From Kitasatospora sp. MMS16-BH015 (lineage in GTDB: Bacteria > Actinomycetota > Actinomycetes > Streptomycetales > Streptomycetaceae), in contig NZ_CP025394.1 in assembly GCF_002943525.1 (NCBI RefSeq), positions 6,897,001-6,961,000 on the forward strand: 64,000 nt of DNA, written 5' to 3'. The notes beneath the pieces were generated by a model. The model had not been told where the DNA came from, did not search any database, and worked only from the letters and a program-made list of their open reading frames with translations. The position numbers were made by a program, and so were the translations under genes. Below are positions 1-8,123 of the stretch, piece by piece; within the stretch, counting starts at the first letter, position 1; each line of letters begins with the position of its first letter.

Positions 1-319
1 GGAGCTCGCCCCAGGCCGTGCTGTTCTCCCGCACCTCGTCGGTGTCCTGGAGCTCGAGCAGCAGCGTCTGGTCCAGCTCCTCGCGCGGGGTCGGCGGCGG
101 CGCGTCGGCCGCCCGCTCGGTGGTGTACCGCTCCGCGCGGTCGTTGATGAACTCCAGGGTCTGCTTCAGAATCCCGGTGCGGTCCTTGAAGTGGTAGTAG
201 ATCAGCGCGGTCGACACGCCCGCCTCGGCCGCGAGCTCCTCCACCCGCAGCCCACGCACCCCACGCCGCGCGATCACCCGCGCCGCTGCTTCCATGATCG
301 ACGTTTTACGACTGGCCAC
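1..319 (-). CDS. TetR/AcrR-family regulator, N-terminal part (runs off the window)
   Basis: This is a DNA-binding repressor of the TetR type; only the first 106 codons are present. I place the start at the GTG whose first base is 319 because the protein then begins VASRKTSIMEAAARVIARRG, the usual first helix of the family. The helix-turn-helix follows with GVRGLRVEELAAEAGVSTAL and then IYYHFKDRTGIL, the characteristic recognition-helix tail. The C-terminal ligand-binding domain lies outside the window, so the effector cannot be guessed. It faces away from the biosynthetic genes that begin at 653, so a role in controlling them is possible but not shown. Family assignment is firm; target genes are unknown. 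Confidence 0.88.
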   Translation of the reverse strand, partial: MASRKTSIMEAAARVIARRGVRGLRVEELAAEAGVSTALIYYHFKDRTGILKQTLEFINDRAERYTTERAADAPPPTPREELDQTLLLELQDTDEVRENSTAWGEL

Positions 320-433
320 GATCCACCACCTTACCGGCCCTGACCGCAGAGTCAGCGGGCTCGGTGGCGCCCGGCTCCGCTGAGTTCCGGCAATCCCCTC
401 CCGGCCGGCCGTTCCGGCGGGCATCGTGGGGGC

Positions 434-613
434 ATGACCAAGAGCGAGTACCAACCCGCCCCGACGGGCGCCTGCTGGTGTGGTTGCGGCGCGGCGTTGG
501 GAGCCGGGTCCTTCTTCGCCCAGGGTCACGACAAGGTGGCGGAAGCCGCCTTGCTCGCCGCCCTCGGGGCTCCGGTCAGCATCAGGAACCACCGGAAGAA
601 GGCCGGCCACTGA
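434..613 (+). CDS. Small Cys-rich protein with CWCGCG and GHD motifs
   Basis: This is a 59-residue protein of unknown function. It has a Cys cluster ACWCGCGAAL near residue 14 followed by FFAQGHDKVAEAALLAALG. That pattern (C-x-C-G-C-G, then F-x-x-GHD-x-x-A) resembles short actinobacterial hypothetical proteins with a C-x-CGC...PGHD signature and suggests a small metal-binding fold. The C-terminus is basic (NHRKKAGH). Codon use fits a real gene, but there is no strong ribosome-binding site before the ATG at 434. Its stop sits on the left arm of an inverted repeat shared with the opposing adenylation gene. Confidence 0.55.
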   Translation: MTKSEYQPAPTGACWCGCGAALGAGSFFAQGHDKVAEAALLAALGAPVSIRNHRKKAGH

Positions 614-655
614 CGACCTCCCGCACGCCACGGCTCACCGTGCACGAGGTCGTCA
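611..655. terminator. Inverted repeat between convergent genes
   Basis: A perfect 10-bp stem, TGACGACCTC at 611-620 and GAGGTCGTCA at 646-655, encloses a smaller CACGG/CCGTG hairpin. The outer arms contain both stop codons of the two converging genes. There is no T-tract, which is usual for actinomycetes. I infer a bidirectional terminator. Confidence 0.5.
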
Positions 656-2188
656 GTCCAGCTCCGCCAGCCGGTGGTGGTCCGTCTTGCCATTGTGGTT
701 GAGCGGTAGTTGTGGCAGCCAGGTCAGCCGGCTGGGCAGCATGTACGGCGGCAGGACCGCGCGGAGCATGCCGAGCAGCTCGTCAGCCGAGTGACGCGCT
801 CCCGTGTGGAAGGCGTGCAGTGCGGCTGCGGAGACCTGGACCACCGCGACGTCCGAGACACCGGGGACACGGCGCAGTGCCGTCTCGATCTCGGCGAGCT
901 CGACGCGGTAGCCACGGATCTTGACCTGGCGGTCGATCCGGCCGACGTGGACGAGTTCGCCTCCCTCCAGCCGGACCCGGTCTCCCGTGCGGTACCAGTG
1001 GTCGGCAGTGAGCCGTGTACTGCCGTCGTACGGCTCCGGTGCACGTTCAGGGCCCTCGGCCGACGAGCCGCGGAGGAACCGCCCGAGGTCCGCGGACGGA
1101 TCGGTGTACCCGGCGAAGCGCTGCGGGCCCCGGACGCACAGTTCGCCGTCGGTGCCCGGTCGGCCCGCCGGGTCCAGGAGCAGCCAGTCGAGGGCGGGGT
1201 GCACCCGGCCGATCGGGAGGGTGCCGTTGCCGGTGGCGGGCCAGTGGGCCGGATCGGACGGCAGGTCGTACCCGGCGCAGAACACGGTGAGCTCGGTCGG
1301 GCCGTAGAGGTTGGCGATCCGGGAGTTCGGTGCGGCGGCCGCCCAGCTCAGCGCCTGCGCCGCGGTGAGCGGTTCGCCGCCGAAACCGCTCCACCGCAGG
1401 CTCGGCATGGCCCCCGGGACGAGGAGTCGCAGCTGCACGGCGCGCGAGATCGCGGAGGGCACCGAGAAGAGGTGGGTGAGGCGCTTGGTCCGGACGAAGT
1501 GCGTCGGCAGCATCGACTCCCGGCCGACCGGCAGCACCGCCGTCGCGCCGCTGCACACGGCGCCGAACAGGCTGATCACGGACGGGTCGAAGACGAGGTC
1601 GGTGGTGAAGGCCACCCGAGCCCCCACGGCCAGGCCGTAGTGCGGGAGGAGGTGGGCGAGGAAGGCCACCGCGTTCCGGTGCAGGATCGGCACCCCCTTG
1701 GGCGCGCCGGTCGATCCGGAGGTGAACAGCACGTACGCCTCCGCCTCCGGGTCGGCCGAGGACGGGGACGGGGGTGGGGGAGGCGGTGGCGCCGCCCCCG
1801 GGGCCGGGGTGCGGAGGACGGTGATCCCGGCCTCCGGGTACCGGTGGAGTGCTTCCTCCTCGACGGCACCGGCGGCCAGTACCGTGGTCACCCCCGCCAG
1901 CCGACAGACCGCGAGGTGCCGCTCGACCGGGAAGCCCGGGTCGAGCGGCACCACTGCGGCCCCCGCCCGGAGGATCCCGAGGTAGCCCAGGCAGGCCTCG
2001 AGCGTGCGGGAGCCGAGCAGCCCGATCCGCCCGCCTGCGGCGGCGGGCAGGAGCCGCTGCACGGCGCCGACCTCGGCCAGGAGCTCGCGGTACGGCACGG
2101 AGCGCTTGCCGTGTTCGAAGGCTACGGCGTCCGGGTGCCGGCGGGCCGCCTGCTCGTACAGAGTGACCAAGGTGTCCGAAGTGGCCAC
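653..2188 (-). CDS. Free-standing NRPS adenylation enzyme (cluster 1)
   Basis: This enzyme activates an amino or other carboxylic acid as acyl-adenylate and loads it on a carrier protein, most likely the one encoded just upstream. Of about 511 residues, core motif A3 is YVLFTSGSTGAPKG near residues 152-165, A5 is NLYGPTE near 293, A7 is YRTGDRV, A8 is GRIDRQVKIRGYRVE, and the A10 lysine is in NHNGKTD near the C-terminus. A proline-rich linker (about 127-142) precedes A3. Aligned by eye to GrsA, the pocket reads roughly D-P-I-S-S-F-L-V-F-K, which I do not recognise, so the substrate is open. The GTG start lies about five bases after the carrier stop codon. It is the last gene of a four-gene operon. 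Confidence 0.9.
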   Translation of the reverse strand: MATSDTLVTLYEQAARRHPDAVAFEHGKRSVPYRELLAEVGAVQRLLPAAAGGRIGLLGSRTLEACLGYLGILRAGAAVVPLDPGFPVERHLAVCRLAGVTTVLAAGAVEEEALHRYPEAGITVLRTPAPGAAPPPPPPPSPSSADPEAEAYVLFTSGSTGAPKGVPILHRNAVAFLAHLLPHYGLAVGARVAFTTDLVFDPSVISLFGAVCSGATAVLPVGRESMLPTHFVRTKRLTHLFSVPSAISRAVQLRLLVPGAMPSLRWSGFGGEPLTAAQALSWAAAAPNSRIANLYGPTELTVFCAGYDLPSDPAHWPATGNGTLPIGRVHPALDWLLLDPAGRPGTDGELCVRGPQRFAGYTDPSADLGRFLRGSSAEGPERAPEPYDGSTRLTADHWYRTGDRVRLEGGELVHVGRIDRQVKIRGYRVELAEIETALRRVPGVSDVAVVQVSAAALHAFHTGARHSADELLGMLRAVLPPYMLPSRLTWLPQLPLNHNGKTDHHRLAELD

Positions 2189-2193
2189 GCCGG

Positions 2194-2448
2194 TCAGCTC
2201 CGGCCGGCAGAGGCCGCGGCCCGGCGCGTGGAGCACTCCGCCACGACCGTGCCGAAGCGGCCGTCGAGGAAGACCGCCTCCAGCGGGAATTCGATCCCGA
2301 GTGCGGCCTCGACGCGTTCCATGAGATCGACGACGCCGAGCGAGTCGCCGCCGGCCGTGAAGAAGTTGTCCTCCTCCGAGGTGGGCTCGGCCTTCAGGAC
2401 GGCGGTCCAGGCCGCGCGGACGGATTCCCGGGTCTCGGGGTCGTTCAT
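2194..2448 (-). CDS. Free-standing peptidyl/acyl carrier protein (cluster 1)
   Basis: This 84-residue carrier tethers the activated substrate as a thioester on a phosphopantetheine arm. The attachment serine is in DNFFTAGGDSLGVVDLMERV, near residue 36, in the GGDSL form typical of NRPS carriers. It lies between the ATP-grasp gene and the adenylation gene in a left-going operon, so the adenylation enzyme is its probable loader. The start ATG has a GGGAGTACCACC stretch just upstream. The call is firm from the motif and length; the attached group is unknown. Confidence 0.9.
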   Translation of the reverse strand: MNDPETRESVRAAWTAVLKAEPTSEEDNFFTAGGDSLGVVDLMERVEAALGIEFPLEAVFLDGRFGTVVAECSTRRAAASAGRS

Positions 2449-2480
2449 GGTGGTACTCCCAGCGCAAGGGTCGGCGGATC

Positions 2481-3740
2481 TCAGCGGGTCAGCTGAGTGG
2501 CGGTCAGGATGGTCTGCCCGGTCTCGGTGGCGAAGGAGAACCGGAGGGTGTCGAGCGCCCGCGCGATGGTGTCGAGCATCGCGGCGTGGTCCGGCGCGTG
2601 TCCGCAGAGCAGGTCGAGGGTCTGGGTCATCACACCGCCGGGCAGTGAGGTGCCCGGACGGACGTGCGGGATGTAGGCGGTGATGCCGGGCTGCCGCAGC
2701 ACCTCGTCGACGCCCTCGACCGAGCTCAGGACCGAGGGGAAGCGGGGTGCGGGATTGGTGTACTGGAAGTACACCCGCTCCGGCCCGGCGCCCCGGGGGT
2801 CCGGACGCTCGCCGAGGGCGATCGCACCCGAGAGCCCGACCAGGTCGAGGCCGGCCGCCCGGACGGCGAGTTCCTGGACCAGACCGCCCAGTCGGCCGTT
2901 GACCTCGATGATGCGCGGGCCGGCCGGGGTGAGCTTGATCTCGGTGTGGGTGATCCCGGTCGTGACCCCGAGGGCGCGGAGGGCGCCCGTCGCCAGCCGC
3001 TCGACGCCCTCGCGCTCCGGGCCCGGCAACTGGCTGGGCCAGAACTGCGCGGTCTCGCGGAACGGCGGAGCCAGCGGCAGCTTGCCGGTGACGGCCAGAT
3101 GGTGGACCCGGCCGTCGACCACCGCGCTCTCCACCGAGACGTAGTCGCCGAACGGGGCCGTGTCCGCGCCGGCCAGGTAGCTCTCGAGGACGAACTCCTC
3201 CGCCACCGCCCCGGCCAGGGCCCGCCGGAGCAGCCGGCTGCCGGTCTCGGGGTCGGTGATCAGGTGGGTCTCCCGACTGCCGCTGCCGGTACGGGGTTTG
3301 AGGACGGCCGGCAGACCCACCGGAGCAAGCAGCGCCGCACGCAGCGCCTGGACGGTAGGGACCGGGCAGGACGGGACGGTGTCGACCCCGGCCCGGGCGA
3401 GACGTTCGCGCTGGGCCAGCTTGTCCGTCAACAGCCGCACCGTCGCCGGTGTGTGGGAGACCAGCCCGGCGCCTTCGGCGAACAGCGCCGTCCGGGCCAA
3501 CTGCTGCTCACTGAAGGTGACGATCCCGTCCAGCCCCACCGCTCGGACGGTGGCGACGTCCTGGGCGTGGTCACCGGTGAGCAGTACGGTCTCGCCCCCG
3601 CGCCGGATCAGCGGGAGCAGCCGACGGTTGTGCTCTCCCGGCGGCAGGAGGAAGACCGGCGCGGCCAGCCGGGCCACGCCCGGCTGGATCTCGCCGAAGG
3701 AGGCCGCACCCTCGTCGTAGACGACACCGAGCCGCTTCAC
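2481..3740 (-). CDS. ATP-grasp carboxylate-amine ligase (cluster 1)
   Basis: This 419-residue protein belongs to the ATP-grasp superfamily, whose members make amide or peptide bonds through an acyl-phosphate. ATP-binding elements are AVLKPRTGSGSRETH near 145-159, EEFVLESYLAG near 181, and the Mg-binding end HTEIKL...IIEVNGRLGG near 265-286. The N-terminal about 110 residues form the usual preATP-grasp domain. The GTG start at 3740 overlaps the stop of the condensation gene, and the carrier gene follows, so it acts in the same pathway. I infer that it extends or caps a peptide either free or after release from the carrier. The paralogue in cluster 2 is at 36093-37535. Confidence 0.88.
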   Translation of the reverse strand: MKRLGVVYDEGAASFGEIQPGVARLAAPVFLLPPGEHNRRLLPLIRRGGETVLLTGDHAQDVATVRAVGLDGIVTFSEQQLARTALFAEGAGLVSHTPATVRLLTDKLAQRERLARAGVDTVPSCPVPTVQALRAALLAPVGLPAVLKPRTGSGSRETHLITDPETGSRLLRRALAGAVAEEFVLESYLAGADTAPFGDYVSVESAVVDGRVHHLAVTGKLPLAPPFRETAQFWPSQLPGPEREGVERLATGALRALGVTTGITHTEIKLTPAGPRIIEVNGRLGGLVQELAVRAAGLDLVGLSGAIALGERPDPRGAGPERVYFQYTNPAPRFPSVLSSVEGVDEVLRQPGITAYIPHVRPGTSLPGGVMTQTLDLLCGHAPDHAAMLDTIARALDTLRFSFATETGQTILTATQLTR

Positions 3741-5056
3741 GGCTGCCCCACGGGCGGGGTGGCCAGGCGGCGGAGGTGCTCGGCGAACCGCTCCGTCAGA
3801 TCCTCCACCAGCGCGGGAGGCACCGCATCGGTCCGGTAGGTGGTGGCGATCCACAGGGCGTCCCGGTCGTACTCCACGTCGATGTCGAGCGGTCGCCGCG
3901 CGGTCGGCGCCGTACCGGCGGGCTCGGCGACCGGCTCGTCGATCCGCTCGACCACGACCCCGTCGAGGTCCGGGCCCGGGCCGGCCGCCTCGGCCGGCTC
4001 CAGGCCGAACTTGACGGGGAAGAGGTCCTCGGCCCGGTGCTCCGCCAACAGTCCCTCCCACTGCCGGCGCGGGGACAACCGCCAGTCGGCCAACTGCCGT
4101 TCGAGCTCGCGGACCAGCGCCGGGCCGGGCGGCACGGTCAGCCGGGCACCGAGGAAGACGCTGGTGGAGAAGTACCCCATGGCCCGCAGCGACCGGCTGT
4201 CGGTCCGGCCGCTGAACGAGGTCCCGACGATCACCTCCGGGTCACCGAGCACCTCGGAGAGCGCACCGAGCAGGGCGGCGAGCCCGATCAGGTACGGAGT
4301 GACCGAGAGCCGGGCTGCGGCGGTCGTCAGCAGCCGGGCCGGCTCGCCGCCGAACCTCTTGCGGTGGACCCCGGCCGGGCCGCGCGGAGTCGAGGCCGCG
4401 CGGCTCAGCGCCCGGACGGCCCGGTAGTCGCGCCCGAAGAGCTCCGCCCGATCGGGGTGCCCGCGGTCGGGCCCGGTGGTGGGCGGCCAGTACTGCGGTG
4501 GCGCAGCGGAGGCCGCCAGACCGGCGAGGTCGCGGTAGCCGTGGGCGAGTTCACGGTAGAGGAGACGGAAGCCCCAGCGGTCGACGACCAGGTGATGGCC
4601 GGCCACCACGAGCACGGACTCGGTGGGCGAGACCCGGCCGAGCCAGACTCGCAGCAGCGGCCCCCGGTCGAGCTCCATCGGCCTGGTGGCCCGATCGAGA
4701 CCGGCCCGGGCGGCGGCTGCCACGGACGGGAAGCCGGCCTCCTGCTCGAAAGTCTCCGCCTCGAAGGCTTCCGCCTCGGAGGCCTCCGTCGGGAGTCCGG
4801 ACCGGTCGAAGACCAGTGCGCAGTGGTCGCCCTCCTGGGGGAAGACGGACCGCAGCACCTGGTGCCGGGAGAGCACCAGGCCGAGGGCGGCCCGCAGCCG
4901 GGCCGGGTCGACCGGCCCGGTCAGCCGGAAGGCCTCGGACAGGAGGTAGTAGGTGTCGCGGCGGCCGCCGATGAAGGCGAGCATGGTCCGCTGCTGTTCG
5001 GTCAAGGGGTGGCGGGTGAGGGTACTGGTACCCCCCGGCGCAGGTGTGGTCATCAT
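3737..5056 (-). CDS. Free-standing condensation-domain protein (cluster 1)
   Basis: This 440-residue protein is a stand-alone NRPS condensation domain that joins a carrier-bound acyl group to an amine. The N-terminus HPLTEQQRTMLAF matches the first condensation motif. The catalytic motif HHLVVDRWGF lies near 154-163 and keeps the second His and the Asp of HHxxxD, with R-W in place of the common G-x-S. GTSFSGRTD...GYFSTSVFLG near 300 matches the later latch motif. An acidic repeat EASEAEAFEAETFEQEAG near 91 is an unusual insertion. Two ATGs, at 5056 and 5053, are adjacent; I take the first. It leads the left-going operon and diverges from the MFS gene. Confidence 0.82.
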   Translation of the reverse strand: MMTTPAPGGTSTLTRHPLTEQQRTMLAFIGGRRDTYYLLSEAFRLTGPVDPARLRAALGLVLSRHQVLRSVFPQEGDHCALVFDRSGLPTEASEAEAFEAETFEQEAGFPSVAAAARAGLDRATRPMELDRGPLLRVWLGRVSPTESVLVVAGHHLVVDRWGFRLLYRELAHGYRDLAGLAASAAPPQYWPPTTGPDRGHPDRAELFGRDYRAVRALSRAASTPRGPAGVHRKRFGGEPARLLTTAAARLSVTPYLIGLAALLGALSEVLGDPEVIVGTSFSGRTDSRSLRAMGYFSTSVFLGARLTVPPGPALVRELERQLADWRLSPRRQWEGLLAEHRAEDLFPVKFGLEPAEAAGPGPDLDGVVVERIDEPVAEPAGTAPTARRPLDIDVEYDRDALWIATTYRTDAVPPALVEDLTERFAEHLRRLATPPVGQP

Positions 5057-5438
5057 CCGATTCCGTCGTCCACGGGGACGGCCCGCGGCAAGGAACGGGT
5101 ACGTCACCGGCCCGGAGAACACCGGGTGGGAGGAGAGAACTGACCGAGGAGTGGACGGTCCGACGCGTCCACGGCCGACCAGTGCCGGTCGGCGCCCCCG
5201 GGGCGAGGCTGTCGGCGGACCTGCCCGGACCGCGCCTCGTGCGGCCCAAAGGTAGCGGCCGTTCCGCTTCCGCCGCAAGGACATTGACCGTTCCGTCGGT
5301 CTTTTCGCAATTCTCCCCGTTGGCATGAACGGAGCCGTGGTCTAAGGTGACCGGCAATCAGCCCGTGACAATTCCGGGCACAACTCCCCCCACCCCGACC
5401 CGTCAAGGGCGACTTCTCCGCCCGGGAGGCGAGCCGAA
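5057..5438. promoter_or_regulatory. Divergent intergenic region with MFS-side promoter
   Basis: This 382-bp gap separates the condensation gene and the exporter gene and carries no convincing gene. For the + strand there is a good sigma-70-like promoter: TTGGCA at 5320-5325, a 17-bp spacer, then TAAGGT at 5343-5348. That would give an untranslated leader of about 85 bases. I see no equally clear promoter for the minus-strand operon, though it must start within this gap. Confidence 0.55.
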
Positions 5439-6665
5439 TTGCTCACCCCTGTTGTCCGTCATTTCCTGGGACCGGCCGGTCCGGCCCGCCGGCTGCTGTC
5501 GGCGGCATTGCTCGAAGCCGCTGGAACCGGCTGCCTACTGACCGTGAGCGTGGTCTATTTTCACGGCTCTGTCGGTATTCCCGCCGGTGCGGTCGGAATG
5601 GCCCTTTTCGTCTCCGGGGCGGTCGCCCTGGCGGCGGGGGTGCCGACCGGGATGCTCGCCGACCGGTTCGGACCGCGCCGGGTGCTGGTGGGAGCGCTGC
5701 TCGCCCAGGCCGCCGCCATGGCCGCGCTGGTCCTGGCCACCTCGGCGTGCACCCTGGCGGCGGGCCTCTCGGCGGCGGCGATCGCCGAGCGGGCGGCCTA
5801 CGCGGCGCGAGGGGCGCTCATGGCCGAGGCGTTCCGGGCCGACCGGGTGGCCTCCCGCGCCCGGATGCGCGCCGTCGGCAATCTGGGCATGGTGGCCGGC
5901 GGGGCGGTCGGGGGACTGGCCCTGCACGCCGGGTCGGCCACCGCGCTGCGGGCGGCGATCCTGCTGAACGCCGTGGGCTTCGCGGCCTCGGCCGTGCTGG
6001 CCCGGAAGCTGCCCGCCCTCGCCCCGAAGGGCGGCGGCCCGGCCGGGGAGCGGGCCCCGGCCCCGGTGCTGAAGGACCGCCGGTTCCTCGCGCTGACCGC
6101 CGTCAACGCGGCGGTCTGCCTGCACTACGGGCTCTTCGAGGTGGCCATGCCGCTCTGGGTGGTCGAACACACCGCGGCGCCTCGCTGGCTGGTGAGCGTG
6201 CTGGTGATGGCCAACACGGGCCTGGTGGTGGTCCTCCAGGTCAGGCTCAGCAGGGGCAGCGACGACGCGCCGGGCGGAGCCCGGTCGATCCGCCGGGCCG
6301 GTCTGCTGCTGCTGGTCGCCTGCGTCGGGTTCGGCTGGGCCGGACGGCTGCCGGGCTGGGCGGCCGTCCTCGCGATGCTGACCGCCGGCACGGTCTACAC
6401 GGTCGCCGAGATGCTCCAGGCCGCAGGCTCCTGGGGGGTGTCGTACGCACTGTCCCCCGAAGACCAGCACGGCGAGTACCAAGGGGCATTCGGTACCGGC
6501 GCCGCGGCGGGCACGGCCCTCGCGCCGGTCTTCGCCACGGAGCTGGTGCTCCGCGGGGAGGGGCTGGGGTGGATCGCCGCCGGCGCGCTCCTGTACGCGC
6601 TCTGCCTGGCCCTGACCCCGCTCACCCGCACGGGTCGGTCGGAGCCCGCCCGGGTGCCCGCCTGA
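5439..6665 (+). CDS. MFS transporter, probable product exporter (cluster 1)
   Basis: This 408-residue integral membrane protein has about 12 hydrophobic segments and the MFS loop signature GMLADRFGPRRVLVGALLA near residue 70. The start is TTG at 5439, chosen because GGGAGG lies nine bases upstream and the reading then begins MLTPVVRHFLGP. By position it probably exports the product of cluster 1 or gives self-resistance. It is convergent with the FemAB-like gene, with about 34 bp between the stops. The substrate is not evident from sequence. Confidence 0.82.
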   Translation: MLTPVVRHFLGPAGPARRLLSAALLEAAGTGCLLTVSVVYFHGSVGIPAGAVGMALFVSGAVALAAGVPTGMLADRFGPRRVLVGALLAQAAAMAALVLATSACTLAAGLSAAAIAERAAYAARGALMAEAFRADRVASRARMRAVGNLGMVAGGAVGGLALHAGSATALRAAILLNAVGFAASAVLARKLPALAPKGGGPAGERAPAPVLKDRRFLALTAVNAAVCLHYGLFEVAMPLWVVEHTAAPRWLVSVLVMANTGLVVVLQVRLSRGSDDAPGGARSIRRAGLLLLVACVGFGWAGRLPGWAAVLAMLTAGTVYTVAEMLQAAGSWGVSYALSPEDQHGEYQGAFGTGAAAGTALAPVFATELVLRGEGLGWIAAGALLYALCLALTPLTRTGRSEPARVPA

Positions 6666-6699
6666 GCGCCCCCGACGAGGGAGCCGCGCCGCGCCGCGC

Positions 6700-7794
6700 T
6701 CACCGGCCCGGTACGACCGCCCACACCGGACGGAGCTCGGCGCCCCGGCGCCGCTTCGGCTCGCCCGAGCCGAGGCCGAGCCGAAGGGTGGTGCAGCCCC
6801 GGTGCTGGGCGAACCGCAACGGCGCGTAGACCAGGGTCTCGCTGTACACCAGGTGACGCAGCCCGGACTCCTCGGTCAACCCGATCTCCCCGGTTTCCGC
6901 GGTGCGTCCGTGGCAGGCGGCGAACGACACCGCGAGCAGCCGGCCCCCCTGGTCACGGACGGCGAAGGAGGCCCAGCCGTCCGCCGCCTGCCGCACCCAG
7001 GCGCGCAGCCTCATGGCGATCAGGCGCGGGTGATCGGGCGTCCCGTGCCGGGCGCGCAGCGCCGCGATCAGCTCGACCGCCTCGGGCAGCAGCGATTCGA
7101 GGTCCGCAGCGCCGCCCTCGACCGCGCGCAGCCCGAGCCGGTCCAGCTCGGCCCAGTCCTTCCGGACCGTCCGGCGGTGCTGGGCGGGGAGGTGCCCGAG
7201 GTAGCCGTCGTCCCCGTCAGCAGGCACCGGCAGCACGGCCTCCTCGGCGATCCGGCTGACCGTGCCGGCGCCGGCGGCCGAGTGGTACGCCGCCAGCAGC
7301 TCGTCCGGTACGTAGAGGCCGAAGGCGCGCAGCCCCTGGCCGGCCGCCCAGTCGAAGGCCCGCTCCGCGAGGGCTGCCCGCACCCGCCCGGCCTCCTCCG
7401 GCACGAGGCCGGCCCGCACCACCGGGCCCGCGATCAGATCGTGGTAGCCGCCGACGTACAGCCAGGTGGCGGGGTCGGCGGGCCACTCCGCCGTGAGGTC
7501 CGGCAGCAGTGCGCGCGGATCCATCGCCGGGTCCGGCACCGAGCCGGTGATGGGCCGATAGAGGGGGAGCACGCCGAGCACCGCGCCGCCGGACCGGGCC
7601 ACCGCCCAGTGGACCTGCCAGCGCCGGTCGAGCGCCGCGGCGCGGACGGCGGGCGGGAGCAGGGCGAGGCCGGCAGCCGTCCAGCCGGGGCCGCCCTCGG
7701 GCAGCAGCGCCGGGTCGGGGCGCACCACTTCGGTGTCGATCGGCCGACCGCCGGAGGGTTCGTCGCCGAGGACCTGGATAACGGGTCTTGACAT
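6700..7794 (-). CDS. FemAB/GNAT-like acyl- or aminoacyltransferase (cluster 1)
   Basis: This 364-residue protein looks like a large GNAT/FemAB-type transferase. HRRTVRKDWAELDRLGL near the middle, TPDHPRLIAMRLRAW, GRLLAVSFAACHG, and the C-terminal TTLRLGLGSGEPKRRRGAEL are typical of the family that includes peptidoglycan-bridge and PF04339-type proteins. The start at 7794 is preferred over an upstream in-frame codon because GGGAAG lies just before it. It is clearly homologous to the protein at 41507-42538, sharing the PDHP...MR..(A/Q)W block and the R-G-A-E-(L/F)-R end. I infer that it transfers an acyl or aminoacyl group within the pathway. Donor and acceptor are unknown. Confidence 0.68.
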   Translation of the reverse strand: MSRPVIQVLGDEPSGGRPIDTEVVRPDPALLPEGGPGWTAAGLALLPPAVRAAALDRRWQVHWAVARSGGAVLGVLPLYRPITGSVPDPAMDPRALLPDLTAEWPADPATWLYVGGYHDLIAGPVVRAGLVPEEAGRVRAALAERAFDWAAGQGLRAFGLYVPDELLAAYHSAAGAGTVSRIAEEAVLPVPADGDDGYLGHLPAQHRRTVRKDWAELDRLGLRAVEGGAADLESLLPEAVELIAALRARHGTPDHPRLIAMRLRAWVRQAADGWASFAVRDQGGRLLAVSFAACHGRTAETGEIGLTEESGLRHLVYSETLVYAPLRFAQHRGCTTLRLGLGSGEPKRRRGAELRPVWAVVPGR

Positions 7795-8123
7795 CGTCTT
7801 CCCGGGGCTGTGGTGGGCCTCCCCCACCGCGGGTGGGGCGGGGCCGGACGAGTGAGGCCGTCAGGCTAGCCAGTGCCTGACCAGCGATGCAATGTGAGAT
7901 TGCAATTGCACAAGCTCGCGGTGTGTTGCTAGGGTGAGCTCCCGTTGGAGCAGGATTCGCTCGCCGTACACCTTTCCGACACGCCGCCCCCGTCCGACAC
8001 CGGCCCGTTCAGCCGGTCCGGGGTGCAGTGCGAACTCTCTCTTTTCCGCGCCCGTGAAACGCCTGAACGTGATCGGAGCGCTTTCCGGACGCTGTCTTCG
8101 ACTTCCACGAGAAAGGTGTCGTC
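7795..8123. promoter_or_regulatory. Divergent region with promoter of the sugar operon
   Basis: This 329-bp gap has no supported gene. On the + strand, TTGCAC at 7906-7911, an 18-bp spacer and TAGGGT at 7930-7935 form a plausible promoter, leaving a leader of roughly 180 bases before the epimerase. The -35 box overlaps a perfect palindrome TGCAATTGCA at 7901-7910, preceded by another TGCAAT a few bases upstream (7888-7893). That arrangement could be an operator. Confidence 0.5.

Noticed and set aside
653..5400. Long open frames on the + strand opposite the C/ATP-grasp/carrier/A operon
   Set aside because: They are Arg/Pro/Gly-rich with no motifs, whereas the minus-strand frames carry full family signatures. 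They arise from high GC at the third codon position.
6700..7827. A longer FemAB-like protein starting at 7827
   Set aside because: The added residues (GEAHHSPGKT) are not family-like and the ATG at 7794 has a better ribosome-binding site.
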